DNA from: Ruminococcaceae bacterium UBA1691 | GTDB lineage: Bacteria > Bacillota > Clostridia > Oscillospirales > Acutalibacteraceae | DNA length: 13,733 bases | Direction of reading: 5' to 3' | NCBI GenBank assembly: GCA_002320555.1 | Contig: DCJV01000036.1 | Coordinates: 1-13,733, forward strand | Shown: piece by piece, positions 5,407-13,304 of the stretch | How the letters are laid out: every line of letters begins with the position of its first letter | Numbering within the stretch: position 1 is the stretch's first letter | Program-made: the position numbers and the translations under genes | Notes under the pieces: model-generated | Told to the model about the DNA's origin: nothing | The model's input: the letters and a program-made list of their open reading frames with translations, nothing else | Database searches by the model: none

Positions 5407-6600
5407 ATGTCTATGCCTCCCGTTTGCAGGCGGGTCTTTCTCATTGTGCTCGATAGCTTCGGCATTGGCGAACTGCCGGATGCCGCGGCATATGGCGATG
5501 TGGGCAGCAATACGCTGCTGAGCATTTCCCGCTCATCCGCCTTCCGGGCGGATACGCTGAAAAAACTGGGCCTTTTCCATATTGAGGGGGTGGCCTGCCC
5601 GGAGGGGGTGCCGGCCCCGCAGGCTGCCTTTGGCCGCTGTATGGAGCGCTCCAGGGGCAAGGATACCACCATCGGGCACTGGGAGATCGGCGGATTGATT
5701 TCCGATGAGCCTCTGCCAACCTATCCGCAGGGGTTCCCCGCGGAGGTGCTCAACGCTTTTACCAAAGCGACGGGGCGCGGCGTGCTGTGCAACAGGCCCT
5801 ATTCCGGCACGCAGGTCATCCTGGATTATGGGCGGGAGCATCTGGAAACGGGCAAGCTGATCGTCTATACCTCGGCGGACAGCGTGTTTCAGATCGCGGC
5901 GCATGAATCCCTGATCCCGCCGGAGCTGCTCTATGACTACTGCCGCAGCGCGCGCAAAATCCTCACCGGCCCGCATGCGGTGGGCCGTGTTATCGCCCGG
6001 CCCTTTACCGGGGCATATCCGCATTTCACGCGCACTTCAAACCGCCATGATTTTTCCCTGGAGCCGCCCGGCGTCACCATGCTGGATGTTTTACAAGAGC
6101 AGGGCTATGATACCGTCGCCGTGGGAAAAATCAACGATATTTTTGCCGGGCGCGGCATTTCCCGGGCAATTCCAACCAAGGGCAATGCGGACGGGATGGA
6201 GAAGACGCAGGCGCTTATGAATGAGGATTTTCATGGCCTGTGCTTTGTCAATCTCGTTGATTTTGATATGCTCTATGGCCACCGCAACGATGTGGAGGGT
6301 TATGCCGCTGCAACCGCGGCGTTCGACAGGTGGCTCGCGGGCTTTCTGCCGCTGCTCCGGGCGGATGACGCGCTCATCCTCACCGCCGATCACGGCTGCG
6401 ATCCGGCCACGCCGAGCACGGACCATTCGCGGGAGTATACGCCGCTGCTCGTCTATGGAGCAAAAATCGCCCCCGTGCCGCTCGGCACGCGGGAGAGCTT
6501 TGCGGATATCGGCAAAACGGTTCTGCAGCTCTTGGGCGCGGATGGGCCGATCGCAGGCGAGAGCTTTGCGGGAAAGCTGGGGAAGGAGATGCGGTTATGA
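5407..6600 (+). CDS. deoB: Phosphopentomutase DeoB
   Basis: Interconverts ribose or deoxyribose 1-phosphate and 5-phosphate in nucleoside salvage, in the cytoplasm, using two manganese ions. At 397 residues it has the usual length. Alkaline-phosphatase-superfamily motifs are present: metal-binding Asp16 in LDSFGIGELPDA, GSNTL (33-37), DTTIGHWEIGG (86-96) where Thr87 is the likely phosphorylated residue, NRPYSGTQVI, TRTSNRHDF, VGKINDIF, the FDMLYGHRND metal loop, TADHGCDP (Asp328, His329) and STDHSREYTP. ATG 5407 follows GGAAGGAAGG; a second ATG two codons later is also possible. The usual pyrimidine or purine nucleoside phosphorylase partners do not follow it here. Its stop overlaps the ATG of a small open frame. 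Confidence 0.97.
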   Translation: MSMPPVCRRVFLIVLDSFGIGELPDAAAYGDVGSNTLLSISRSSAFRADTLKKLGLFHIEGVACPEGVPAPQAAFGRCMERSRGKDTTIGHWEIGGLISDEPLPTYPQGFPAEVLNAFTKATGRGVLCNRPYSGTQVILDYGREHLETGKLIVYTSADSVFQIAAHESLIPPELLYDYCRSARKILTGPHAVGRVIARPFTGAYPHFTRTSNRHDFSLEPPGVTMLDVLQEQGYDTVAVGKINDIFAGRGISRAIPTKGNADGMEKTQALMNEDFHGLCFVNLVDFDMLYGHRNDVEGYAAATAAFDRWLAGFLPLLRADDALILTADHGCDPATPSTDHSREYTPLLVYGAKIAPVPLGTRESFADIGKTVLQLLGADGPIAGESFAGKLGKEMRL

Positions 6601-6830
6601 CGGATGCAGAATGGATCGCCCTTGCAGATGATTGCCGCCTCCTGCTCGGCCGGCCCGATGGCGAATGCCGGAGCTTCCCGCTCTCACAGCTGCTGCCGGA
6701 GAGCTTTTCGCTCTCGTTGATCAAATGTGTTGATTCTATCAGGAAAGGAAATAGATCATGCGCATCATTCATGCAAAAATTTATACCATGTCCGGCCCGG
6801 TCATCGAGGATGGGTTTGTCGATACTCTAA
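6597..6830 (+). CDS. Possible small ORF or gene remnant overlapping deoB stop
   Basis: An open frame of 77 codons begins at an ATG overlapping the deoB stop (ATGA), an arrangement typical of translational coupling. The first 40-45 codons, starting MTDAEWIALADDCRLLL, show the GC-rich third positions of real genes here. The last third changes character and overlaps the amidohydrolase gene by 73 bases. I do not recognise the protein. It may be the N-terminal remnant of a deleted deoB partner, a genuine small protein, or chance. A small hairpin, GAGAGC-TTTTC-GCTCTC, lies inside it (6699-6715). Confidence 0.25.
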   Translation: MTDAEWIALADDCRLLLGRPDGECRSFPLSQLLPESFSLSLIKCVDSIRKGNRSCASFMQKFIPCPARSSRMGLSIL

Positions 6831-7918
6831 AAGATCAAATCGTCGCTGTGGGCGCGATGAAGGAGCTCCCGAAGCTTTCGGCAGGCGAGGTGATCGATGC
6901 GCAGGGCGCGATGCTCTTGCCCGGCTTTATCGATTCGCACACCCATATCGGCATCTGCGAGGATTCTCTCGGCTTCGAGGGCGACGATATCAATGAGCAG
7001 ACCGACCCATGCACCCCGCAGCTGCGCGCGCTCGACGCGGTCAATCCCCTCGACTATTGCTTTGAGGAGGCGGTGCGCGCGGGTGTGACGAGCGTCGTCA
7101 CCGGCCCGGGGAGCGCCAACCCCATCGGCGGCCAGCTCGTCGCCATGAAGACCTATGGGCGATTCATCGACGATATGGTGATCAAAGCGCCCGTTGCGAT
7201 GAAATTTGCGCTCGGCGAAAATCCGAAGTCCGTCTACCATGAGAAAAATGAAGCGCCTACCACGCGCATGGCGACCGCTGCCCTCATCCGCGAGCAGCTC
7301 TCCAAAACGCGGGAATACATCGAGAAAAAGAAGCGCGCGCAGGAGGAAGGGGAGCTGTGTGAATTTGACGCAAAGCTCGAAGCGCTCGAGCCTTTATTTA
7401 CCAAGGGCTTGCCCATGCACATTCATGCGCACCGGGCGGACGATATCTGCACGGCGATGCGCATTGCCGGCGAATTCGGCCTGAATTACGCAATCGTCCA
7501 CTGCACGCAAGGGCACAAGCTCGCGGATGTGCTCGCGCAAAAGCATGTGGCCGCAATGAGCGGGCCGCTGATCTCCGAGCGCTGCAAGCCGGAGCTGCAC
7601 GAGTTGACCCCTGCCACGCCGGGTATTTTGCAAAAGGCGGGCGTGCGCATCTCGATTATCACCGATCATCCGGTGATCCCGATCCAGTATCTGCCGCTCT
7701 GCGCGGGCCTCGCCGTGCGTGAGGGGCTCCCGTATAAGGAGGCCCTGCGCGCCATCACGCTCACGCCTGCTGAAATCTGCGGCATCTCCAATCGCGTGGG
7801 CTCAATCGAACCGGGCAAGGATGCGGATTTTTCCATCTTCGATTGCGATCCGCTGACCATCGCCGCAAAACCGGCCCTTGTCGTCGGCGGCGGAAAAATT
7901 TTACATAAGGCTCTGTAA
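6758..7918 (+). CDS. Amidohydrolase-family metal-dependent hydrolase
   Basis: A cytoplasmic amidohydrolase of 386 residues, closest in look to the imidazolonepropionase-related group that hydrolyses cyclic amides, imides or deaminates substrates. It has the small N-terminal beta sandwich (VIDAQGAMLLPGFID, 45-59), metal site HTH (61-63), HIHAHR (221-226), a further His in IVHCTQGHK (246-254) and the catalytic Asp303 in ITDHPVIP. The C-terminal strand GSIEPGKDADFSIFDCDPL is typical of the superfamily. The barrel insertion 180-215 is rich in charged residues and likely helical. AAAGGA lies 8 bases before the ATG. It is followed 36 bases later by the fumarase subunit, so the two are probably one transcript. 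The substrate cannot be read from the sequence. Confidence 0.9.
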   Translation: MRIIHAKIYTMSGPVIEDGFVDTLKDQIVAVGAMKELPKLSAGEVIDAQGAMLLPGFIDSHTHIGICEDSLGFEGDDINEQTDPCTPQLRALDAVNPLDYCFEEAVRAGVTSVVTGPGSANPIGGQLVAMKTYGRFIDDMVIKAPVAMKFALGENPKSVYHEKNEAPTTRMATAALIREQLSKTREYIEKKKRAQEEGELCEFDAKLEALEPLFTKGLPMHIHAHRADDICTAMRIAGEFGLNYAIVHCTQGHKLADVLAQKHVAAMSGPLISERCKPELHELTPATPGILQKAGVRISIITDHPVIPIQYLPLCAGLAVREGLPYKEALRAITLTPAEICGISNRVGSIEPGKDADFSIFDCDPLTIAAKPALVVGGGKILHKAL

Positions 7919-7954
7919 GGCGAACAGAAGCAATGGTGATCAGGAGGGCTTTTC

Positions 7955-8797
7955 ATGCGGGAAATCAATGTTTCAGAAGTGACGCAGGCGGTGCGCGAAA
8001 TGTGCATCGAGGCGAATAAACGGCTGCCGGAGGATTTGACGCAGTGCATTTCTGCCTGCGCGGGCTGTGAGGAGCAGGAGCTGCCTCAGGGCATCATGCA
8101 GGATCTGCTGGATAATCTCGATGCCGCGAAGGAGCTGGATATCCCCGTCTGCCAGGATACCGGCATGGCTGTGGTTTTTGCCGAGGTCGGGCAGGAGGTG
8201 CACTTCACCGGCGGCGATTTCGAAGCCGCTATTCATGAAGGCGTGCGCCGTGGCTATACGGAGGGCCTGTTGCGCTGCTCGGTTGTTGGCGATCCCCTGA
8301 ACCGCATCAACACCGGCGACAATACGCCCGCCGTGCTGCATGCGCGCATCGTGCCGGGGGATCAAGTGGCCCTGACCGTCGCGCCCAAGGGCTTTGGCAG
8401 CGAGAATATGAGCCGTTTGCAAATGCTGACTCCAGCAGCCGGGCGGGATGGCGTGGTGGAATTTGTTGTGGATGCTGTGCGCAAAGCGGGCGGCAATCCT
8501 TGCCCTCCCATGGTGGTGGGCGTTGGAATCGGCGGCGATTTCGAGTCTTGTGCCCTGCTTGCGAAAAAAGCGCTGTGCCGCCCTGTGTCCCAACGGAATC
8601 CGGCGCCGTTTTATGCGCAGCTTGAGGCGGAGCTGCTCGAGCGCGTCAATCAGCTTGGCATCGGCCCGCAGGGCTTCGGCGGCAAAACGACGGCGCTTGC
8701 GGTCAATGTGGAAGTGGGCGCCACTCATATCGCCGGGCTTCCGGTTGCGGTCAATATTGGCTGCCATGTCACAAGACATCTCAAAAAAATTCTGTAA
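7955..8797 (+). CDS. Class I fumarate hydratase alpha subunit (FumA-N type), orphan
   Basis: Two-subunit class I fumarases and tartrate dehydratases use a [4Fe-4S] cluster to add or remove water; the alpha subunit binds the cluster. The protein is 280 residues, normal for alpha. Likely cluster cysteines are Cys66 (VCQDTGM), Cys183 (NPCPPM) and Cys270 (NIGCHVTRH). Other hallmarks are NTGDNTPA (119-126), GFGSENMSRLQML (146-158) and GIGPQGFGGKTTAL (235-248). CAGGAGGG lies 7 bases before the ATG. The beta subunit gene, usually directly downstream, is absent; only 134 bases separate this stop from hpf, and they contain no beta-like sequence. It follows the amidohydrolase by 36 bases. Fumarase is likelier than tartrate dehydratase, but relatives acting on other hydroxy-diacids cannot be excluded. 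Confidence 0.9.
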   Translation: MREINVSEVTQAVREMCIEANKRLPEDLTQCISACAGCEEQELPQGIMQDLLDNLDAAKELDIPVCQDTGMAVVFAEVGQEVHFTGGDFEAAIHEGVRRGYTEGLLRCSVVGDPLNRINTGDNTPAVLHARIVPGDQVALTVAPKGFGSENMSRLQMLTPAAGRDGVVEFVVDAVRKAGGNPCPPMVVGVGIGGDFESCALLAKKALCRPVSQRNPAPFYAQLEAELLERVNQLGIGPQGFGGKTTALAVNVEVGATHIAGLPVAVNIGCHVTRHLKKIL

Positions 8798-8821
8798 CCC
8801 CTTTTCTATTCTGTGCATTTG

Positions 8822-8830
8822 TGCTATAAT
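8822..8830 (+). promoter_or_regulatory. Extended -10 promoter for hpf
   Basis: TGC-TATAAT is an extended -10 box with a perfect hexamer; the -35 is poor. Transcription would begin near 8837, giving hpf a leader of about 95 bases that begins almost at an AGAGGAGGG ribosome-site-like run (8838-8846). Confidence 0.6.
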
Positions 8831-8931
8831 CAAAATCAGAGGAGGGCATTCTGATTCGCAGGTCCCTTTGGAGGCCGGCGGCATCGCCCGGCGGGCTTCA
8901 GGGATTCAATATAGAAGAAGGGGATGTCGTT

Positions 8932-9462
8932 ATGAAAATAACCATTACCGGGCGCAAATGCACGCCAAGAGAATCCTTCAAAACACGCGCGGAAAAGAAG
9001 CTTGCCAAAATCGAGCGCTTTTTCGGCGACGAGGCGGAAGCTAAAATCACCGCCACCGTGGAGAAATCCGCCAAGATTGTGGAGATCACCGTTGCGCATA
9101 ACGGGATGATTTTCCGTGCGGAAGAGCGGGCGGAGGATTTGGAGGACGCTCTGGATGGCTGCGTTGACTCTCTGGTGCGACAGATCCGCAAAAACAAAAC
9201 GCGCGTTGAAAAAAGGCTGCGTTCCGGTGCGTTCGATGTTGATACGGACGTGGAGCCGGTCGCGGAGGAGCTGGATTTCGATGTGGTCCGCACCAAGAAA
9301 ATCCCTCTGAATAAGCCGCAGGATGTGGATGAGGCAATTTTGCAGATGAATCTGCTGGGCCATCAGTTCTATGTTTTCCTCAATGCGGTGACAAGCCAGA
9401 TCAATGTCGTCTATCGCCGTAAGGATGGCGGCTACGGCCTGATTGAGCCGGATACGATGTAA
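8932..9462 (+). CDS. hpf: Long-form ribosome hibernation promoting factor
   Basis: HPF binds the decoding site of the small subunit and, in its long form, joins two 70S ribosomes into silent 100S dimers during stationary phase. The product is 176 residues. The N-terminal beta-alpha-beta domain (1-95) starts MKITITGRKCTPRESFKTRA and has the lysine- and arginine-rich helix near 85-96. An acidic linker follows (about 100-120). The C-terminal dimerisation domain (120-176) has VVRTKKIPLNKP, DEAILQMNLLGHQFYVFLNA and INVVYRRKDGGYGLIEP. GAAGGGG lies 8 bases before the ATG. It appears to be monocistronic, with its own extended -10 promoter upstream and a terminator-like hairpin downstream. The reading frame stays open upstream to a ribosome-site-like sequence near 8840 without an ATG. 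Confidence 0.97.
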   Translation: MKITITGRKCTPRESFKTRAEKKLAKIERFFGDEAEAKITATVEKSAKIVEITVAHNGMIFRAEERAEDLEDALDGCVDSLVRQIRKNKTRVEKRLRSGAFDVDTDVEPVAEELDFDVVRTKKIPLNKPQDVDEAILQMNLLGHQFYVFLNAVTSQINVVYRRKDGGYGLIEPDTM

Positions 9463-9498
9463 GGGGAGTTGCCCTCTGGATAAAGTTTTTAAAAATTT

Positions 9499-9527
9499 TT
9501 GATTGCGCAGTGTGCAATCCGTATAAA
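9499..9527 (+). promoter_or_regulatory. Promoter candidate with spacer palindrome before the methyltransferase
   Basis: TTGATT (9499-9504), 17 bases, TATAAA (9522-9527). The spacer is filled by GATTGC-GCAGTGT-GCAATC (9501-9519), an inverted repeat that could be an operator. Transcription would begin near 9534, directly at the hairpin 9536-9567. Confidence 0.5.
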
Positions 9528-9535
9528 ATAAGCAG

Positions 9536-9572
9536 AAGAGGTGGCAGGGCTTGCCCTGGCACCTCTTTCAAT
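9536..9572 (+). terminator. Terminator-like hairpin between hpf and methyltransferase
   Basis: AAGAGGTG (9536-9543) pairs with CACCTCTT (9560-9567), and CAGGGC with GCCCTG inside, across one G-G mismatch. The tail TTTCAATGTT is only moderately T-rich. It may end the hpf transcript, or be a stabilising 5' hairpin on the next one. Confidence 0.6.
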
Positions 9573-9655
9573 GTTATGATAAGTAGTATTTCCCCATATC
9601 CCAGTGTCATTATTCGGGTTCCAGCGGGGGCAATCACGAAAAAGGATGGTCATAA

Positions 9656-10789
9656 ATGGTGCAAAGCAAAGATACGACAATACGCTGTGTGGTGCCCTGC
9701 CTTTTGGGCCTGGAGGGCCTGATCGCGCAGGAGCTGCGGGATATGGGCGCGCTGGAGGTCGCGGCGGAAAACGGGCGCGTGCTCTTCTCCGGCGATGCAA
9801 ATCTGCTGGCGCGTGCCAATATCTGCTGTCGCTTTGCCGAGCGGGTGCAGATTCTGGTTGGTTCATTTCCCGCGAAGACCTTTGACGAGTTGTTTGAAGG
9901 CACGAAGGCGCTCCCTTGGGAAGCGTGGATCGGCAGAGAGGATGCGTTCCCTGTGAAGGGGTATTCGATCAATTCTGCGTTGTTCAGCGTCAGCGACTGC
10001 CAGTCGATCATCAAAAAGGCGGTTGTCGAGCGGCTCAAGGGCGCGTACCATATCCCGTGGTTCGAGGAGACGGGGCCGATCCATCAGATCCAGTTTTCAA
10101 TCATGAAGGACGAGGCAAGCCTTTTGCTGGATACCTCCGGCGCAGGGCTCCATAAGCGCGGCTACCGGCTGCAGGCAAATTTTGCGCCGCTCAAGGAAAC
10201 GCTCGCCGCCTCCCTCTGCAGCTTGGCCCATCTGCGGGATTATCACACGCTTTATGACCCGATGTGCGGCTCCGGTACGATCCTGATCGAAGGGGCGATG
10301 ATGGCGCAGAATATCGCGCCCGGCGTCAACCGGAATTTTTCCGCCGAACGATGGGACGTTCTGCCGCAGAGCGCGTGGGCACAGGAGCGCGAGCGTGCGC
10401 GTGACCTTGTGAAGAGGGATATGCATTTTCAGGCCTATGGCTCCGATATCGACGCGGGCGCCCTCGAACTGGCGCGGGCCAATGCCGATCGTGCGGGCGT
10501 ATTACAGAATATTGCATGGAAAGAAGCAGACCTGAAGGATTTCTCTCCCGTCACGGAAAAAGGGACGCTCATCTGCAACCCGCCCTATGGCGAGCGTATG
10601 CTCGATCTTCAGCAGGCAAATGAATTGTATCGAATGATGGGAGAAAAGTTTGACAAAAAACGTGGATGGAGTTATTATATTATTAGTCCATCTGAACAAT
10701 TCGAATCATTGTTTGGCAGACGAGCCGATAAAAGGCGGAAATTATATAACGGCATGATCAAATGCCAGCTTTATATGTACTTTAAGTAG
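9656..10789 (+). CDS. THUMP-domain class I SAM-dependent RNA methyltransferase (YpsC/RlmL-N type)
   Basis: Likely methylates a guanine N2 in 23S rRNA, as the RlmL N-terminal half does. The product is 377 residues. An N-terminal ferredoxin-like and THUMP region (about 5-165) binds RNA. The Rossmann methyltransferase domain begins near 175 with the SAM motif DPMCGSGTILIEGAM (201-215), an acidic motif GSDIDAGALELARAN (262-276) and the catalytic NPPYGER (308-314). The C-terminus is LYNGMIKCQLYMYFK. The start ATG 9656 follows AAAAAGGATGG. RlmL of enterobacteria is fused to a second methyltransferase; the single-domain form here is usual in Firmicutes. A terminator-like hairpin lies between it and hpf, and another about 75 bases after its stop. 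The exact target nucleotide is not known. Confidence 0.94.
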   Translation: MVQSKDTTIRCVVPCLLGLEGLIAQELRDMGALEVAAENGRVLFSGDANLLARANICCRFAERVQILVGSFPAKTFDELFEGTKALPWEAWIGREDAFPVKGYSINSALFSVSDCQSIIKKAVVERLKGAYHIPWFEETGPIHQIQFSIMKDEASLLLDTSGAGLHKRGYRLQANFAPLKETLAASLCSLAHLRDYHTLYDPMCGSGTILIEGAMMAQNIAPGVNRNFSAERWDVLPQSAWAQERERARDLVKRDMHFQAYGSDIDAGALELARANADRAGVLQNIAWKEADLKDFSPVTEKGTLICNPPYGERMLDLQQANELYRMMGEKFDKKRGWSYYIISPSEQFESLFGRRADKRRKLYNGMIKCQLYMYFK

Positions 10790-10862
10790 CATCGGTGAAC
10801 AGGGGCAACAACGGTTTTGAGGGCGATGCTGATGCCTCCTGTATACCAATGCGAAACAGAAC

Positions 10863-10890
10863 GCTGCATTCTTGTGCAGCTCAATTTTTT
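10863..10890 (+). terminator. Intrinsic terminator after methyltransferase gene
   Basis: GCTGCA-TTCTTG-TGCAGC (10863-10880), a perfect 6-bp stem, followed after four bases by six T. It lies 74 bases after the stop codon and before the next promoter. Confidence 0.65.
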
Positions 10891-10921
10891 ACACGGAATG
10901 GGCATGGCAAGAAAACCGTTT

Positions 10922-10949
10922 TTGGATTCAGATTTTGGAAGGATAGAAT
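10922..10949 (+). promoter_or_regulatory. Promoter candidate for lipid kinase gene
   Basis: TTGGAT (10922-10927), 16 bases, TAGAAT (10944-10949). The start of transcription would be near 10956, just before the ribosome site TAGGAGGG and about 22 bases before the ATG at 10978. It excludes the longer in-frame extension to 10795. Confidence 0.5.
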
Positions 10950-10977
10950 AAAAACTGTCTTAGGAGGGCATCGTTGC

Positions 10978-11943
10978 ATGAAGCATGTGTTCATTATCAA
11001 CCCACGCGCAGGCAAGGGGAAGGCGATGGATTTTATCCGGCCCCAGATCGAGGCGTATACAAAAGCGCATAAACTGGATGCGGAAATCCACATTCCTGAT
11101 TCCCCGCATGCCGCGCAGGACTATATCAGGGCGGAGGCATCCAAGGGAGAGCCGGTCCGGTTTTATGCCTGCGGCGGCGACGGAACGCTGTTTGAGGCGG
11201 TCAATGGTGCGTTCGGCCATCCGAATGCGGAGGTGGCCGTGCTGCCGCTCGGCTCCGGGAACGACTTTATCCGCCTGTTTGGCACGCAAGAGCAGTTTTT
11301 GAACATCGACGCACAGGTCAACGGGACTTCTGTCGAGCTGGACTGCGTCAAATGCGGCGATAAAATCGCCATCAATCAGTGTTCCATGGGCTTGGATGCG
11401 GAGGTCTGCGCAAAGCAGGCGGCTTTTAAAAAGCTCCCCTTCATGAAGGGCGAAATGGCCTATACAGCGGCGGCGCTCTACTGCATCTGTCGCAGGCTGA
11501 ATAATGAATTCACCGTCTCCATCGACGGAGGCGAGCCGAAGAAGATGACGCTGCTGTTCTGCGTGGGAGCGAATTCCCGCTGGTATGGCGGCGGCTATCA
11601 GGCAGCCCCTCTGGCGGTGCCGGATGACGGCCTGCTCGATTTTATCGTTGTGGAAAAGAAAAACGGAAGGCTCAAGCTGTTGACGCTCCTGCCCAAATAT
11701 AAAAAGGGCATGCACCTCGGCTGGGATATCACGCATTTCAGCCGAGGCAAGAAAATGATGATCCACAGCGACCGTCCGGCTGCTGTCAATGTAGACGGCG
11801 AGTGCGAGTATGTGACGGACCGCACGTTTGAGATCGTCGAAAAGGGGATCCGCTTTGTCATCCCCACTACGTCCTCTTATATCAGAGATCGGGAGAGCGG
11901 GAAAATCAGCCCGGAAGCAGTAAAAGCGGATGTGCAAGGCTGA
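10978..11943 (+). CDS. Diacylglycerol kinase-family lipid kinase (DagK/YegS/BmrU type)
   Basis: Phosphorylates a lipid alcohol such as diacylglycerol with ATP, at the inner face of the membrane, returning it to phospholipid synthesis. The product is 321 residues. Motifs: FIINPRAGKGKA (5-16), the nucleotide-binding ACGGDGT (64-70) followed by EAVNG, and LPLGSGNDFIR (89-99). The C-terminal beta-sandwich includes GANSRWYGGGYQAAPLAVPDDGLLD and FDGE-like VNVDGE. No membrane helix or signal peptide is seen. AGGAGG lies about 10 bases before the ATG, and the NPxxG motif directly after it fixes the start. It appears monocistronic, between its own promoter and a strong shared terminator. The true substrate could also be another lipid such as ceramide or undecaprenol. 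Confidence 0.93.
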   Translation: MKHVFIINPRAGKGKAMDFIRPQIEAYTKAHKLDAEIHIPDSPHAAQDYIRAEASKGEPVRFYACGGDGTLFEAVNGAFGHPNAEVAVLPLGSGNDFIRLFGTQEQFLNIDAQVNGTSVELDCVKCGDKIAINQCSMGLDAEVCAKQAAFKKLPFMKGEMAYTAAALYCICRRLNNEFTVSIDGGEPKKMTLLFCVGANSRWYGGGYQAAPLAVPDDGLLDFIVVEKKNGRLKLLTLLPKYKKGMHLGWDITHFSRGKKMMIHSDRPAAVNVDGECEYVTDRTFEIVEKGIRFVIPTTSSYIRDRESGKISPEAVKADVQG

Positions 11944-11964
11944 ATGCCGACTCTCTGAATATAA

Positions 11965-12010
11965 AAAAACGCTTCCGGCTTGAGTAATCTCCCAAGCCGG
12001 AAGCGTTTTT
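11965..12010. terminator. Bidirectional terminator between lipid kinase and metY
   Basis: An 18-bp perfect stem, 11965-11982 with 11993-12010, around a 10-base loop. It is flanked by A's on the left and T's on the right, so it has a U-tract in both directions. It stops the lipid kinase transcript on the plus strand and metY on the minus strand. Confidence 0.95.
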
Positions 12011-12020
12011 GTTTTTTACC

Positions 12021-13304
12021 TTATGCCAGCGCCTGCTCGAGATCTGCCAACAGATCGTCGATATGCTCCGTGCCGATGGACAGGCGCACCGTGCCCGGAT
12101 AAATCCCGCAGGCCTCCAGCTCCTGGGTGCTCAGCTGCGAATGTGTCGTGCTCGCTGGATGGATGACGAGGGATTTCAGGTCGGCAACGTTTGCCAGCAG
12201 GGAGAAAATCTGCAGACGGTCGATAAACGCTTTTGCCGCGGCCTCTCCGCCTTCGATTTCAAAGGTAAAGATCGAGCCGCCCCCATGCGGGAAATAGCGC
12301 TTATAGAGCGAATGCGTTGGGCTGTCCGGCAGGGAAGGATGGTGAACTTGCTTTACCTTTGGATGCTTTGCGAGAAACGCCACAACTCTGAGCGCGTTTT
12401 CCACATGGCGTTCCACACGTAGGGAGAGCGTTTCGAGCCCCTGCAGGAAGAGGAAGGCATGGAAGGGGCTGAGCGTTGCGCCGGTGTCGCGCAGCAGAAC
12501 GGCGCGGATGCGCGTCACATAAGCGGCGCTGCCGGCGGCCTGCGTGAAGATGACGCCGTGATAGCTGGGATCTGGCGCGGAAAGGCAGGGAAATTTGCCG
12601 GAGGCCGCCCAGTCAAATTTGCCGCCATCCACGATCACGCCGCCGATCGCCGTGCCGTGTCCGCCGATGAATTTCGTTGCGGAGTGGACGACAACATCCG
12701 CGCCGTATTCGATCGGACGCAGGAGATAGGGCGTTGCAAAGGTATTGTCTACAATCAGCGGAACGCCGTTTTCATGGGCGATCTGCGCGATGCGCTCGAT
12801 ATCTGCCACATTCGAATTCGGATTACCCAGCGTTTCAATAAAAAACGCCTTCGTATTGGGCCGCACGGCAGCGGAGAAAGCTTCGGGCGCATCGCTGTCG
12901 ACAAAGGTCGTCTCAATGCCGCTCTCGGCGAGCGTATGGGCAAAGAGGTTATAGGTGCCGCCATAGACAGACTGCGCCGAGACAATGTGATCGCCCGCGT
13001 GCGCAATATTCTGGATGGCATAGGTGATCGCCGCCGCGCCCGATGCAGTGGCGAGCGCCGCAACGCCGCCCTCGAGCGCCGCGATGCGCTGCTCGAAGAT
13101 ATCAGAGGTCGGGTTGGTCAGGCGGCTGTAGATATTGCCGGGCTCAGAGAGCCCAAAGCGCGCCTCGGCCTGTGCGGCGTTCGCAAACACATAGGCGGCC
13201 GTCTGATAGATCGGCACGCAGCGCGAGCCAGTGGCGGGGTCCGGCGTTTGCTGGCCGGCGTGGAGCTGTAAGGTTTCAAAATGATAAGTTTTCTGTTCAG
13301 ACAT
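12021..13304 (-). CDS. metY: O-acetylhomoserine sulfhydrylase MetY
   Basis: A PLP enzyme that makes homocysteine from O-acetylhomoserine and sulfide (or methionine from methanethiol) in the cytoplasm. At 427 residues it has the MetY length; cystathionine gamma-synthases are nearer 380. Visible landmarks: TLQLHAGQQ (11-19), IYQTAAYVF (32-40), the phosphate-binding YSR (59-61), LEGG.AALATASG (78-89), VYGGTYNLF (113-121), ETLGNPNSNV (157-166), Asp186 in IVDNTFATP and the PLP lysine Lys211 in HSATKFIGGHGT. C-terminal NVADLKSLVIHPASTTHSQL fits the family. The ribosome site is GGAAAGGA about 11 bases before the ATG. It is monocistronic, with a consensus promoter about 185 bases upstream and a strong terminator after it. 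Homoserine O-acetyltransferase is not in the window. Confidence 0.96.
   Translation of the reverse strand: MSEQKTYHFETLQLHAGQQTPDPATGSRCVPIYQTAAYVFANAAQAEARFGLSEPGNIYSRLTNPTSDIFEQRIAALEGGVAALATASGAAAITYAIQNIAHAGDHIVSAQSVYGGTYNLFAHTLAESGIETTFVDSDAPEAFSAAVRPNTKAFFIETLGNPNSNVADIERIAQIAHENGVPLIVDNTFATPYLLRPIEYGADVVVHSATKFIGGHGTAIGGVIVDGGKFDWAASGKFPCLSAPDPSYHGVIFTQAAGSAAYVTRIRAVLLRDTGATLSPFHAFLFLQGLETLSLRVERHVENALRVVAFLAKHPKVKQVHHPSLPDSPTHSLYKRYFPHGGGSIFTFEIEGGEAAAKAFIDRLQIFSLLANVADLKSLVIHPASTTHSQLSTQELEACGIYPGTVRLSIGTEHIDDLLADLEQALA

Noticed and set aside
10795..10977. N-terminal extension of the lipid kinase
   Set aside because: It contains a terminator and a promoter; the NPRAGKG motif begins 7 residues after ATG 10978.
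240..12500. Long frames antisense to deoB, the fumarase subunit, the lipid kinase and metY
   Set aside because: They mirror the GC-rich codon pattern of clear genes on the other strand, lack ribosome sites and show no family motifs.
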